DNA of 32,141 nucleotides, from the NCBI GenBank assembly GCA_964396115.1, contig CAYNDL010000005.1:1-32141 (forward strand), written 5' to 3'. The position numbers were made by a program, and so were the translations under genes. This document shows positions 6,823 through 13,977 of this stretch, piece by piece. Within the stretch, counting starts at the first letter, position 1, and every line of letters begins with the position of its first letter. This DNA comes from CAYNDL01 sp964396115. GTDB taxonomy: Bacteria; Patescibacteriota; Andersenbacteria; UBA10190; CAIZMI01. The notes under the pieces are model-generated. The model did no database searches. It saw nothing but the letters and a program-made list of their open reading frames with translations, and had not been told where the DNA came from.

Positions 6823-7839
6823 ATGGAAAAAATTCCAATTCCCGATTCAGTAACACTCGTTAAAGAAGAGGGCAATGAAGCAATTTTCGAAATAAGCCCG
6901 TATTTTCCGGGTTACGGTCCGACGCTCGGTAATGCCTTGCGTAGGGTACTGCTTTCTTCTTTGCCAGGAGCTGCTGTCACAGCTGTACGCATTGAGGGTG
7001 TTGACCATGAATTTTCGACCCTAAACGGCATAAAGGAAGATATCGTCTCAATTCTTTTGAATTTAAAGCAGTTAAGGCTGAAAGTTCACAAGGATGAACC
7101 TGTTGAACTTCGTTTGAAGGTGAAAGGTGAGAAGGTTGTTAAGGCTAAGGATTTCGAAAAGAATTCCGAAGTTGAAATCGTTAACCCTGAACTCGTCATT
7201 GCCAACTTAACTGATGCCAAGTCTGAGCTCACATTAACCGTTGTTGCTAAGAACGGCCGCGGTTACGTTCCGGTGGAAAACCGCGAGACTGAGAACCGTG
7301 ATTTGGGTGAGATAGCTGTTGATGCGATCTTTACACCTGTTGAACGTGTAAGTTTCCGCGTTGAAAACGTCCGTGTCGGGCAAGAAACGGAATATCACAA
7401 GTTGATAATGACCATCCGCACTGACGGTACTCTAACTCCGCGTGAAGCCCTGAGTCAGGCAGCCTCAATTCTTGAAGATCACTTTAAGAATTTGGTGACT
7501 GATCTCAAGGAACGTTTGACTGTTGTAAGAGAGAGTGCTCCTGTTGTTGAGCAAGTAGTGGCTGCTGTTCCAGCTAAAGAAGATGCACCTGTTTCTGAAG
7601 GATCTGCACAGGACAAGTCTTTCGAAGGAAAGTCTCTTCCAATCTTGCGTTTTCCAGTAAGTACAAGAATCCAGAATATCTTGGAAAAAGAAGGAGTAAG
7701 GACTGTCGCAGGATTAATGCAGAAGACCCACAGCCAATTATTGGCGATGGAAGGATTGGGAGAAAAAGCCGTGCAAGAAGTTGAAACCGCTTTGCAAGAT
7801 ATGGGCTTATCCTTAAGGGAGGAAAAGACTGAGGAGTAA
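6823..7839 (+). CDS. rpoA: RNA polymerase alpha subunit
   Basis: 338 residues. Assembles the polymerase core and contacts promoter DNA and regulators. The N-terminal domain shows GYGPTLGNALRRVLLSSLPGAAVT and the central GRGYVPVENRE; the C-terminal domain has ILRFPVSTRIQNILEKEG and LGEKAVQEVETAL, with an Arg at the place of the DNA-contact R265 of E. coli. The linker between them is long and acidic/Ala-rich (about residues 230-275). Its stop overlaps the rplQ start in TAATG, implying coupled translation. Very sure. Confidence 0.97.
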   Translation: MEKIPIPDSVTLVKEEGNEAIFEISPYFPGYGPTLGNALRRVLLSSLPGAAVTAVRIEGVDHEFSTLNGIKEDIVSILLNLKQLRLKVHKDEPVELRLKVKGEKVVKAKDFEKNSEVEIVNPELVIANLTDAKSELTLTVVAKNGRGYVPVENRETENRDLGEIAVDAIFTPVERVSFRVENVRVGQETEYHKLIMTIRTDGTLTPREALSQAASILEDHFKNLVTDLKERLTVVRESAPVVEQVVAAVPAKEDAPVSEGSAQDKSFEGKSLPILRFPVSTRIQNILEKEGVRTVAGLMQKTHSQLLAMEGLGEKAVQEVETALQDMGLSLREEKTEE

Positions 7840-8189
7840 TGCGTCACCGAAAGAACAAAATCACCCTCTCCCGTACTCCGGCTGAACGCAAGGCGTTAGC
7901 TCGAAAGATGGCTATTGCTTTCCTAAAAGAAGGCAAGATCCAAACGACAGCTACACGCGCCCGTTTTGTTCGTCAGTTCGTGGAACCATTAATCACCAAG
8001 GGCAAACCTGGTAGTTTGGAAGCCCGTCGTTACCTGATTGCGCAACTTGGTAATGCAGAAGCTGCAAAGTTGGTGCTGGACAAGTCCAAGCAATACGAGA
8101 AACGTCCAGGTGGCTATACTCGTGTCACGAAGTTAACGACCCGAAGAGCAGGAGACGCTGCTCCATTAGTGCAACTAGAATTTGTATAA
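7839..8189 (+). CDS. rplQ: 50S ribosomal protein bL17
   Basis: 116 residues; near the polypeptide exit tunnel. Begins MRHRKNKITLSRTPAERKALARKMA, then the INT-type helical middle and the end YTRVTKLTTRRAGDAAPLVQLEFV, all standard. Starts inside the rpoA stop (TAATG); the GAGGAG at the end of rpoA may help but is too near for an ideal SD. Confidence 0.97.
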   Translation: MRHRKNKITLSRTPAERKALARKMAIAFLKEGKIQTTATRARFVRQFVEPLITKGKPGSLEARRYLIAQLGNAEAAKLVLDKSKQYEKRPGGYTRVTKLTTRRAGDAAPLVQLEFV

Positions 8190-8193
8190 ACAT

Positions 8194-8619
8194 ATGGCTA
8201 CTGAATCCAAAAAAACTGAACAGGTACGCAAGTGGCGTCTGATTGATGCCAAGGGGCAGGTATTGGGTCGTCTGGCAACAGAGATTGCAACCTATCTTCG
8301 TGGCAAGTATAGTCCTAACTTCCAGCCACATAAGGACGAGGGCGACGTGGTCGTTGTCATCAACACAGACCAAATCCGCGTCACCGGTGGCAAGGAAACT
8401 AAAAAATTATACCGTTGGCACAGTTGGTACCCGGGTGGATTGAAAGAGAAGAAGTTTAGCGAAGTCATGGCTAAGGATTCTCGGCGCGTGATTACAGAAG
8501 CTGTGTATGGAATGATTCCTCACAACCGCTTGAGAAGCCGCATGATGACCCGTCTGAAGTTGTACAAGGGAGCTGAACATCCACACGAAGCTGCTCCGTT
8601 TGAACCATCATCTAAATAA
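8194..8619 (+). CDS. rplM: 50S ribosomal protein uL13
   Basis: 141 residues; an early assembly protein of the large subunit. WRLIDAKGQVLGRLATEIATYLRGK, VVINTDQIRVTGGK and GMIPHNRLRSRMMTRLKLY are the family signatures. The frame is open further upstream to a TTG at 8182 overlapping rplQ, but ATG 8194 gives the usual N-terminus. Four bases separate it from rplQ; no SD. Confidence 0.97.
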   Translation: MATESKKTEQVRKWRLIDAKGQVLGRLATEIATYLRGKYSPNFQPHKDEGDVVVVINTDQIRVTGGKETKKLYRWHSWYPGGLKEKKFSEVMAKDSRRVITEAVYGMIPHNRLRSRMMTRLKLYKGAEHPHEAAPFEPSSK

Positions 8620-8622
8620 ACT

Positions 8623-9042
8623 ATGACTGCAATTGCTTTAACTGACGTCGCGCGTCGCTATATCGAAGGAGTAGGCCGTCGAAAGACCGCTATAGCCCGC
8701 GTAAGGATCGTTCCTAGTGGTACTGGTGTGTTCCTGGTTAATAATCAGCCTTGGGACAAGTATTTTCCAACTATTGATATGCAAAAGTCTGTTCGGGATC
8801 CCCTCGATGTCACTGGTAATTGGGGACAGTTCGACTTGTCTGTAAAGGTCAGTGGTGGTGGAATCCATTCCCAGGCAGGAGCTGTGAAGCTCGGTATTGC
8901 ACGAGCTTTAGTTAAACACGATGAACAACGGCGCAAGTTGCTCCGTGATACTGGTATGTTGACCCGTGATCCACGCGAGAAAGAACGTAAGAAGCCTGGA
9001 TTGAAACGAGCCCGTCGAGCGCCACAGTGGAGTAAGCGTTAA
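8623..9042 (+). CDS. rpsI: 30S ribosomal protein uS9
   Basis: 139 residues; its basic C-terminal tail reaches the P-site tRNA. GVGRRKTAIARVRIVPSGTG, GGGIHSQAGAVKLGIARAL and the ending RKKPGLKRARRAPQWSKR are diagnostic. Last gene of the block: a strong terminator begins 7 bases after its stop. rplM-rpsI is a conserved pair. Very sure. Confidence 0.97.
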   Translation: MTAIALTDVARRYIEGVGRRKTAIARVRIVPSGTGVFLVNNQPWDKYFPTIDMQKSVRDPLDVTGNWGQFDLSVKVSGGGIHSQAGAVKLGIARALVKHDEQRRKLLRDTGMLTRDPREKERKKPGLKRARRAPQWSKR

Positions 9043-9049
9043 ACTAATG

Positions 9050-9083
9050 AAAACATCCCGCCTAGGCGGGATGTTTTGTTTTG
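9050..9083 (+). terminator. Strong intrinsic terminator of the ribosomal operon
   Basis: Perfect 13-bp stem: AAAACATCCCGCC (9050-9062) and GGCGGGATGTTTT (9065-9077), two-base loop, then GTTTT. The T run merges into the -35 (TTGACT, from 9081) of the next promoter. It is nearly symmetric, so it can work in both directions. Confidence 0.95.
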
Positions 9084-9109
9084 ACTAATTATAATATATG
9101 CATTATAGT
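9081..9109 (+). promoter_or_regulatory. Near-consensus promoter of the GC-rich secreted-protein gene
   Basis: TTGACT (9081-9086), 17-base A/T-rich spacer, TATAGT (9104-9109): 5 of 6 matches in both boxes. Predicted transcription start near 9116, immediately before a perfect hairpin (9117-9134). Confidence 0.75.
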
Positions 9110-9116
9110 AATCCGG

Positions 9117-9134
9117 TTACCCGAACTCGGGTAA
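9117..9134 (+). promoter_or_regulatory. Hairpin at the predicted 5' end of the mRNA
   Basis: TTACCCG (9117-9123), AACT loop, CGGGTAA (9128-9134). It would be the very first structure of the transcript, either a 5' stabilising hairpin or, as DNA, an operator just downstream of the start point. Confidence 0.55.
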
Positions 9135-9167
9135 GGTAGTTGTCCCTTTCACCACGGAGGCGTGCCT

Positions 9168-9557
9168 ATGAAGGACAAGCTGATGTTGATGCTGGTCGCA
9201 ATCATGGCGATCGGCCCGCCGGCGCTCGCGATGGCGATGCAAGGCGGCCAGGCAGTTCCAGCAGGTGTCCTTGACAGCGGCCTTGCCGGAGAGCCCGGAG
9301 GTGCTCTCGTCATCGGCAAGGACAATGGCGTTGTCATGGACAGCGACCGGCATGTCGTTGCCTTATACCATTCGTCGCGCAACGACGTTGCCCCGCAGTC
9401 CGGCGTGCCTTGGAATACGGTTCTCGAGGCGAAGCCGGCCAACGGGCAGTCCGTATCCGAGCCGTACCGCGACATCATCGCCGCCAGGAGGTCGGATGGG
9501 ACCAACATTCGCTTCCTGCGTCCGCGGTTTGCCGGCTGGCGCTATCTCAAGATCTGA
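9168..9557 (+). CDS. Small secreted protein of unknown function, very GC-rich
   Basis: 129 residues, family not recognised. ATG 9168 is chosen over the GTG at 9162 because GGAGG (9156-9160) sits seven bases before it. The N-terminus is a Sec signal peptide: Lys-containing start MKDK, hydrophobic core LMLMLVAIMAIG, and an Ala-rich cleavage region ALAMA near residue 23. The mature part is about 105 residues, without Cys, with a Gly-rich start and Arg-rich end (RFLRPRFAGWRYLKI). Codons strongly favour G or C in third position, unlike the flanking operon. It has its own promoter, 5' hairpin, SD and terminator, so it looks like a self-contained expressed unit, probably acquired. Role unknown. Confidence 0.7.
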   Translation: MKDKLMLMLVAIMAIGPPALAMAMQGGQAVPAGVLDSGLAGEPGGALVIGKDNGVVMDSDRHVVALYHSSRNDVAPQSGVPWNTVLEAKPANGQSVSEPYRDIIAARRSDGTNIRFLRPRFAGWRYLKI

Positions 9558-9611
9558 ACAACGCCGGTAGGTAAACAGGGTCGGAGTGAAACTCCACCTA
9601 GTAGAAATCCT

Positions 9612-9659
9612 GCGTGTACACGCGCCATCTTTGATGGAAAAGCGGTACACGCTTTTTTT
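9612..9659 (+). terminator. Compound intrinsic terminator after the secreted-protein gene
   Basis: Outer stem GCGTGTAC (9612-9619) / GTACACGC (9645-9652) followed by seven T; inner hairpin CCATC (9625-9629) / GATGG (9633-9637). A further small stem-loop, TAGGT (9568-9572) / ACCTA (9596-9600) with GGAG/CTCC inside, lies between stop codon and terminator. Confidence 0.9.
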
Positions 9660-9751
9660 ATTGCCCATCAATTTTGGTTATGCTACCGTGCCTAGTTACC
9701 AGAAACACGACCCATTCGGAACCTGATAGTACCTAAGACAAGGAGAGTGTG

Positions 9752-11029
9752 ATGAAGTTTGATAATCGAGTCCGGACCATTTCTTTGCCCGGGTCTCACG
9801 ACGTTAATGTGACGCCGATCAAGCCAGTTGTTGACCACCCGCTTTTTCAAAAGTTGAGAATGCGTAAGCAGATGGGGACGGGTAACTTGATCTTCCCATC
9901 AGCAACCCACACACGTTTCGAACATTCTCTTGGGACTTATTCACTCACTCAGGAGAGAACTAATCGTTGGTTGCGTCATGGGGAGATCACGAAGGAAGAA
10001 GCCGACGCGCTTTGCATGTTCGGATTGCTGCACGATCTCGGCCACGGGCCATATTCCCACGAAGTCGAAAAACTGTGTCGTATTGACCACAACCAAAACG
10101 GCATCCGACTTCTTGGTGAACTGCACCCTGCAGTAGACGAGCTATGCAATGTGGATTTTTTGTGGGAGCTTATGAAACACAATAATCCTCTTTGCGCTGC
10201 CGTAAGCCATCACCCGCTGGGGACGGACAAGCTGGACTATTTGGTGAGAGATGCCCGCCATACGAACGAAGCCATTACGATCGCCATGGGGGCTATCCTC
10301 AACTATTCCCATTTCATCGACGGCCAGCTTGTAATCGATGGTAAGATTGCCGACGAAGTAATGGCGGCGCAACGTGCGTATTTCTACATGTATAAGCGCG
10401 TCTACTTCCGCAAGGCGTGCCTTATTGCGAAACGCATGATGCAAAAGATGGTGCGCGCTATCATGGATGATCAAGTGCATAACCCCGTTCTTACAGAAGG
10501 TAGGCTATGGGGTTTGGTTGACTCCGAGCTAGACTCGTTTTGTATCTCGTCGAAAAACCCACTCGTGCAGGCTTACTTCGATAGGCTACTGCACAGGCAG
10601 CTTCCCAAGACAGCGGTGGTTATTCGTCCCGAGGGTTACGCTTCACACGAAATGACTTGTGGTAAGGAGGTTCGAGTTTTTCCATTGCCATGGGACATGA
10701 TGGACTGCTTAAACCGCCTCAATGTTCCGGACTTTGCGTCAGCTTTGGAGACAAAAATCGCCCAAAAGTCGTGTCTTCCGCCAGACTCGGTCTTCATTGT
10801 TCCCGTCGTCTCCAAGCGTCGCTTTGTTCCGGTGGATGTTCCTGTTTACGATCGCGGAAGGAGAGTGAGCACCTTGAGAGACATGTATCCACGCCACTAT
10901 GACGCGTTGCAGGAACAGGCCGATGATTACGCAGCAATTAGGGTTTGCGTCTTCAAGGAACATCGGGATGTCCTGTCCAGAGCAGGGGATAACGTGGTGC
11001 AGACGCTCCTTGAAAGTGTGGGCATCTGA
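9752..11029 (+). CDS. HD-domain phosphohydrolase, SAMHD1/dGTPase-like
   Basis: 425 residues from ATG 9752, six bases after AGGAG (a GTG at 9749 is less likely). Belongs to the HD superfamily group of SAMHD1 and dGTPases (COG1078 type), which hydrolyse dNTPs to nucleoside and triphosphate. Visible metal ligands: His58 in HTRFEHSLGTY, His94-Asp95 in LLHDLGHGPYSH, and an Asp in DKLDYLVRD (162 or nearby). SAMHD1-like beginnings (RTISLPG, HPLFQKLR) are also present. The last 130 residues are less typical. It has its own SD and terminator and no operon partner. Substrate could be dNTPs or another nucleotide; the family is sure. Confidence 0.88.
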   Translation: MKFDNRVRTISLPGSHDVNVTPIKPVVDHPLFQKLRMRKQMGTGNLIFPSATHTRFEHSLGTYSLTQERTNRWLRHGEITKEEADALCMFGLLHDLGHGPYSHEVEKLCRIDHNQNGIRLLGELHPAVDELCNVDFLWELMKHNNPLCAAVSHHPLGTDKLDYLVRDARHTNEAITIAMGAILNYSHFIDGQLVIDGKIADEVMAAQRAYFYMYKRVYFRKACLIAKRMMQKMVRAIMDDQVHNPVLTEGRLWGLVDSELDSFCISSKNPLVQAYFDRLLHRQLPKTAVVIRPEGYASHEMTCGKEVRVFPLPWDMMDCLNRLNVPDFASALETKIAQKSCLPPDSVFIVPVVSKRRFVPVDVPVYDRGRRVSTLRDMYPRHYDALQEQADDYAAIRVCVFKEHRDVLSRAGDNVVQTLLESVGI

Positions 11030-11032
11030 ACC

Positions 11033-11060
11033 AAACGCCGAATAACCTTCGGCGTTTTTT
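11033..11060 (+). terminator. Terminator of the HD phosphohydrolase gene
   Basis: AAACGCCGAA (11033-11042), TAACC loop, TTCGGCGTTT (11048-11057) and a run of T to 11060. Begins four bases after the stop. Confidence 0.92.
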
Positions 11061-11089
11061 AAAAATTAAAACCGCGTTGTCGCGGTTTT
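11061..11089 (-). terminator. Terminator of the cupredoxin gene
   Basis: Perfect 9-bp stem AAAACCGCG (11068-11076) / CGCGGTTTT (11081-11089), four-base loop. On the minus strand it is followed by AATTTTT. It lies back to back with the preceding plus-strand terminator. Confidence 0.85.
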
Positions 11090-11109
11090 ACCTCCAATCG
11101 TTGCGTGGA

Positions 11110-11568
11110 TTACTCCACAATAAGTGTGCCCCTCATTCCCATCTGACGATGGTTGCCGACAGAACAGTAGTATTCGAATTGTCCTTTTTTATCTGCCACA
11201 AAAACAACGGTCTCTTGTTGTCCACTTTGGACAATTTTTGTTGCTGCTTTAAATTCGTCCAGCCTCCAATCGTGAGTGCCGGTTTGGTTCATGAAAGTCA
11301 CGCGAACTGTATCACCCTGCTTCACTCGAATCTCGTTGGGGGCAAAGCTGAAGTTTTTCCCAGTCACCGTTACATCTTTTGTGGTTGCCTCAGTGGTCGG
11401 GCTGCCGGTAGCCTCAATTGTCGGGGCTTCAGTTGGTCCCGAAATATCAATCGGTTCTTCTGAAATCGGCTGTGTTCTTGTTGGTGATGTTTGGCTTCGC
11501 GAAAAAACAGCGATAGCGGCAATGATGATCACTACAACCACGACTCCTATTACTAAATTTCTATTCAT
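11110..11568 (-). CDS. Membrane-anchored cupredoxin (type-1 copper protein)
   Basis: 152 residues. An N-terminal hydrophobic anchor (LVIGVVVVVIIIAAIAVF, residues 5-22), then a linker rich in Thr, Pro, Glu and Ser (about 25-63), then one cupredoxin domain. Type-1 copper ligands fit the family pattern: His99 in TGTHDW, Cys135 and His140 in YYCSVGNH, and Met145. Acts outside the membrane as a small electron carrier or copper binder. A -10-like TAGAAT (11580-11575) lies six bases before the start, with no SD. Its partner is unknown; no oxidase or reductase gene is near. Family is sure. Confidence 0.9.
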   Translation of the reverse strand: MNRNLVIGVVVVVIIIAAIAVFSRSQTSPTRTQPISEEPIDISGPTEAPTIEATGSPTTEATTKDVTVTGKNFSFAPNEIRVKQGDTVRVTFMNQTGTHDWRLDEFKAATKIVQSGQQETVVFVADKKGQFEYYCSVGNHRQMGMRGTLIVE

Positions 11569-11574
11569 AAGTTA

Positions 11575-11580
11575 ATTCTA
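11575..11580 (-). promoter_or_regulatory. -10 element of the cupredoxin gene (leaderless arrangement)
   Basis: TAGAAT on the minus strand, six bases from the ATG, placing the predicted transcript start at the start codon. No good -35. Confidence 0.45.
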
Positions 11581-11690
11581 GTTATTTCTTTAGTGTTTCT
11601 ATTATCTATCCCAAGATCGGGCGATCTTGTGTGGTAGGACACCCCGTATGGGGAAAACTGTTAGTTGTTCGTTTGGTTTCCAGTTAGACG

Positions 11691-11696
11691 TATAAT
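11691..11696 (+). promoter_or_regulatory. Consensus -10 upstream of the small anchored protein
   Basis: TATAAT, 31 bases before the ATG at 11728, implying a short leader of about 25 bases. The -35 is unclear. Confidence 0.45.
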
Positions 11697-11727
11697 AGTA
11701 AGGATAATTTATTCTTATCGGTCAAAT

Positions 11728-12096
11728 ATGAGGCTAATTGTATTGGTTTTTGGAGCGGTCGTAATCGCAGTGGCTGCGCTTTTGTTTTATGTAAAACCGG
11801 AAAATATCGGTTCGAATGAATCAACGGATAAGCTCGTAAGTGAGGAAGATGTGCTTAATATAGCTAGGGAATTTGCTGCTAAGTTGGGGTACGATGTCGC
11901 TACTAAAAAGTTTAGGCTTATTGAAAGTGTTCAAGATGACACATATGTTTGGTACAAAAATGCAAAAGGGGAAGTGGACTTAAATATATATAGGATGGTT
12001 TACATGGGAAATATAAAACCGCAACCAGGCGGCGATATGGTTGTTGTGGTTAATGGGAAATCTAAGAGTATAGAAGGATTTTTGCGCGGCCAATAG
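11728..12096 (+). CDS. Small membrane-anchored protein of unknown function
   Basis: 122 residues from ATG 11728. The open frame reaches 11665, but the hydrophobic segment starts directly after this Met and a TATAAT lies between. Signal anchor at residues 2-21 (LIVLVFGAVVIAVAALLFYV), then an outer domain of about 95 residues with SEEDVLNIAREFAAKLGY, a pattern that recalls PepSY-type domains (VS.EEAI.IA), followed by beta strands DDTYVWYKN and GGDMVVVVNG. The PepSY resemblance is weak. It lies between the divergent cupredoxin and convergent lexA, with no operon partner. Function not known. Confidence 0.65.
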   Translation: MRLIVLVFGAVVIAVAALLFYVKPENIGSNESTDKLVSEEDVLNIAREFAAKLGYDVATKKFRLIESVQDDTYVWYKNAKGEVDLNIYRMVYMGNIKPQPGGDMVVVVNGKSKSIEGFLRGQ

Positions 12097-12114
12097 GTCG
12101 CGGATTTTCTTAGT

Positions 12115-12726
12115 TCAATATTTTCTCAGTACAGCTCTTACGATCCCCTGGATGACCGGATTTTTGACATAGAAAGGCTTCATTGTGCGGTTTGCTGGTT
12201 GGAGTCTGATTCTCGTTGCTTCGCGATAATAACGCTTCAAAGTAGCGTATTCATTCTCCAGTAGTGCCACAACTACATCGCCATTCTTCGGATAAAAGTT
12301 CCTCTCCACCACCACGTAATCCCCGTCGTGAATGCCATCTTCAATCATAGAATCCCCTTTGACCTGCAAGACAAAACAATTCAGGTTGGGAAGTAGCTCC
12401 AAGGGGATGGCGATCCTCTCATTCTGTTGGATGGCTTCGATGGGCTGGCCGGCAGCGATCAAGCCAACAAGGGGAAGTTCCACCGCTTTGGTGAACCAGC
12501 CTACTTTTGGCGTCAGCTCTACGCTGCGGGCCTCGCCTTCATCGATGCGCACATAGCCTTTTTCACTCAAGGCCTTAATATGCTCAAAAACTGTAGCTGG
12601 GGAAGACAGTCCTAAGCCCTCTGCGATTTCCCGGTAAGAAGGCGCATAAGAATGGCTAGCCATGAACTCTTTAATAAAGTCCAAAACCTCTGCCTGTTTC
12701 TTGGATAACTTTTTATCCACAATCAT
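12115..12726 (-). CDS. lexA: LexA repressor, SOS regulator
   Basis: 203 residues from the ATG at 12726; the frame continues upstream, but the conserved N-terminus begins here and the promoter lies just before. Winged-helix domain at 1-70 (LSKKQAEVLDFIKEF, YREIAEGLGLSSPATVFEHIKAL). Self-cleavage domain: Ala92-Gly93 in LIAAGQP, catalytic Ser126 in GDSM and Lys164 in ATLKRY, each 7-8 residues on from the E. coli positions (84-85, 119, 156). So a cleavable, functional repressor is predicted. The promoter region carries a direct-repeat operator (see 12742). No SD; a leaderless message is predicted. Very sure. Confidence 0.96.
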   Translation of the reverse strand: MIVDKKLSKKQAEVLDFIKEFMASHSYAPSYREIAEGLGLSSPATVFEHIKALSEKGYVRIDEGEARSVELTPKVGWFTKAVELPLVGLIAAGQPIEAIQQNERIAIPLELLPNLNCFVLQVKGDSMIEDGIHDGDYVVVERNFYPKNGDVVVALLENEYATLKRYYREATRIRLQPANRTMKPFYVKNPVIQGIVRAVLRKY

Positions 12727-12732
12727 AAAAGT

Positions 12733-12762
12733 ATAATAACCGAACGAAAAGCGAACAGTCAA
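12733..12762 (-). promoter_or_regulatory. lexA promoter
   Basis: On the minus strand: TTGACT (12762-12757), 18-base spacer, TATTAT (12738-12733), then six bases and the ATG. Both boxes match 5 of 6. The predicted start point is the A of the ATG, so the message is leaderless. Confidence 0.8.
12742..12756 (-). promoter_or_regulatory. Candidate LexA box, direct repeat GTTC-N7-GTTC
   Basis: On the minus strand GTTC, seven bases, GTTC (plus strand GAAC at 12742-12745 and 12753-12756). It lies in the -35/-10 spacer of lexA, the right place for autorepression. The form equals the SOS box known from Alphaproteobacteria, not the palindromes of Firmicutes or E. coli. Confidence 0.65.
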
Positions 12763-12792
12763 TACTTTAAGTACCAAGTTTTATTCTTGCGC

Positions 12793-12798
12793 TACAAT
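12793..12798 (+). promoter_or_regulatory. -10 element of the first glycosyltransferase gene (leaderless)
   Basis: TACAAT, six bases before ATG 12805. Divergent from the lexA promoter; the two lie about 30 bases apart, so LexA bound at 12742-12756 could affect both. Confidence 0.5.
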
Positions 12799-12804
12799 GA
12801 TGCC

Positions 12805-13932
12805 ATGCGAATAGGAATTGACATTCGATGTCTGATGGATGGCGGAAGGACCGGTGTCGAAGAATATACTCTCGGGGTATTGAGGGCAATGTTTGAACAA
12901 GATCACGAAGATACATTTGTCCTTTTTGCAAACTCGCGTAAGCCAATGAATCTGCCGAGTTTTTCATACCCAAATGTGGAGCTAAGGACTTTCAATTATC
13001 CAAACAAATTTTTCAACACTCTCCTTAAGGTAGCAAAACGTCCCTACATTGATCGGCTTTTAGGCGTTGATGTTTTGTTTGTTCCTAGTGTTCGATTGGC
13101 TCCGGTTTCGCGTTTATGTCCTCTCGTTGTCACATTCCATGACCTATCTTTTGTGAGGCACCCGCACTATTTTTCTTGGAAAAGAAGAATCTGGCATCTT
13201 CTAATGAATCCTAAACAACTTGCCGCGCAAGCAAAAACTGTTATTGCGGTCTCACAAGCGACTGCTGATGACGTCCAAGAATTGTATGGCACGGCAAAGG
13301 AAAAGCTTTATGTAATCCCTTCTGGTATAAGTCCAAACATGCGCCGTGTCCTGCCGAATAGTGAGGGTGCAAGGCATGTGAAGAAACGATATGGATTGCC
13401 TGAAAAGTTCATCTTATTTTTAGGAACCCTTGAACCAAGGAAGAACTTAAACGGTTTACTGAGTGCCTATAATGGGTTGCGGAACGACGGTTTCCCACAC
13501 AAGTTAGTGATTGCCGGTGTCCGCGGCTGGATCGGGGATGATTTTTTTAACAGGGTAAAAAACAGTGATTATGCAAGGGATATTTTGTTTACCGGTTTCG
13601 TTTACGACGAAGACAAGCCCGCACTCTACAGTTTGGCAGACCTATTTGTTTACCCTAGTTATTACGAGGGTTTCGGGTTTCCTCCCTTGGAGGCCTTAGG
13701 TTGTGGCACGCCAGTGGTTACATCTTTTAACTCAGCAATTCCGGAAGTGGTTGGTGATTGGGCTTTGCTTGTTAATCCGTATGATCCGAACGAACTGTAT
13801 CGTGCGATGGCAGAGCGTTTAAAAAATCCCGTTACTATCATCTCTGAAACGTCCGAAGAGGTGCGGCAAAAATATTCCTGGCAAAAAGCTGGCAGTGAAA
13901 CGTTGAAAATACTAAAGCAGGCTCTCCGATAA
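12805..13932 (+). CDS. Glycosyltransferase, GT4 family
   Basis: 375 residues from ATG 12805. Moves a sugar from a nucleotide-sugar donor onto a glycan or lipid acceptor at the cytoplasmic membrane face. GT-B fold: N-terminal RIGIDIRCLMDGGRTGVEEYT, HDLSFVRHP near the domain centre, then the C-terminal FILFLGTLEPRKNLNGLL and the donor-site motif EGFGFPPLEALGCGTPVV (E-x7-E). Start set by the typical N-terminus and a TACAAT six bases before it. Next to a second GT4 and DUF4012, so probably surface-glycan synthesis. Donor and linkage cannot be told. Confidence 0.92.
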   Translation: MRIGIDIRCLMDGGRTGVEEYTLGVLRAMFEQDHEDTFVLFANSRKPMNLPSFSYPNVELRTFNYPNKFFNTLLKVAKRPYIDRLLGVDVLFVPSVRLAPVSRLCPLVVTFHDLSFVRHPHYFSWKRRIWHLLMNPKQLAAQAKTVIAVSQATADDVQELYGTAKEKLYVIPSGISPNMRRVLPNSEGARHVKKRYGLPEKFILFLGTLEPRKNLNGLLSAYNGLRNDGFPHKLVIAGVRGWIGDDFFNRVKNSDYARDILFTGFVYDEDKPALYSLADLFVYPSYYEGFGFPPLEALGCGTPVVTSFNSAIPEVVGDWALLVNPYDPNELYRAMAERLKNPVTIISETSEEVRQKYSWQKAGSETLKILKQALR

Positions 13933-13961
13933 AACTTTTCAACAGGGGCAGTATTGCGCAG

Positions 13962-13970
13962 TGGTATCAT
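13962..13970 (+). promoter_or_regulatory. Extended -10 of the second glycosyltransferase gene
   Basis: TGG-TATCAT ending seven bases before ATG 13978, an extended -10 (TGn) in leaderless position. Confidence 0.45.
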
Positions 13971-13977
13971 TCTAAGA

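Noticed and set aside
9265..9570. Alternative frame overlapping the secreted-protein gene
   Set aside because: No SD and no signal peptide; Ser/Arg-rich content typical of an off-frame read of GC-rich DNA.
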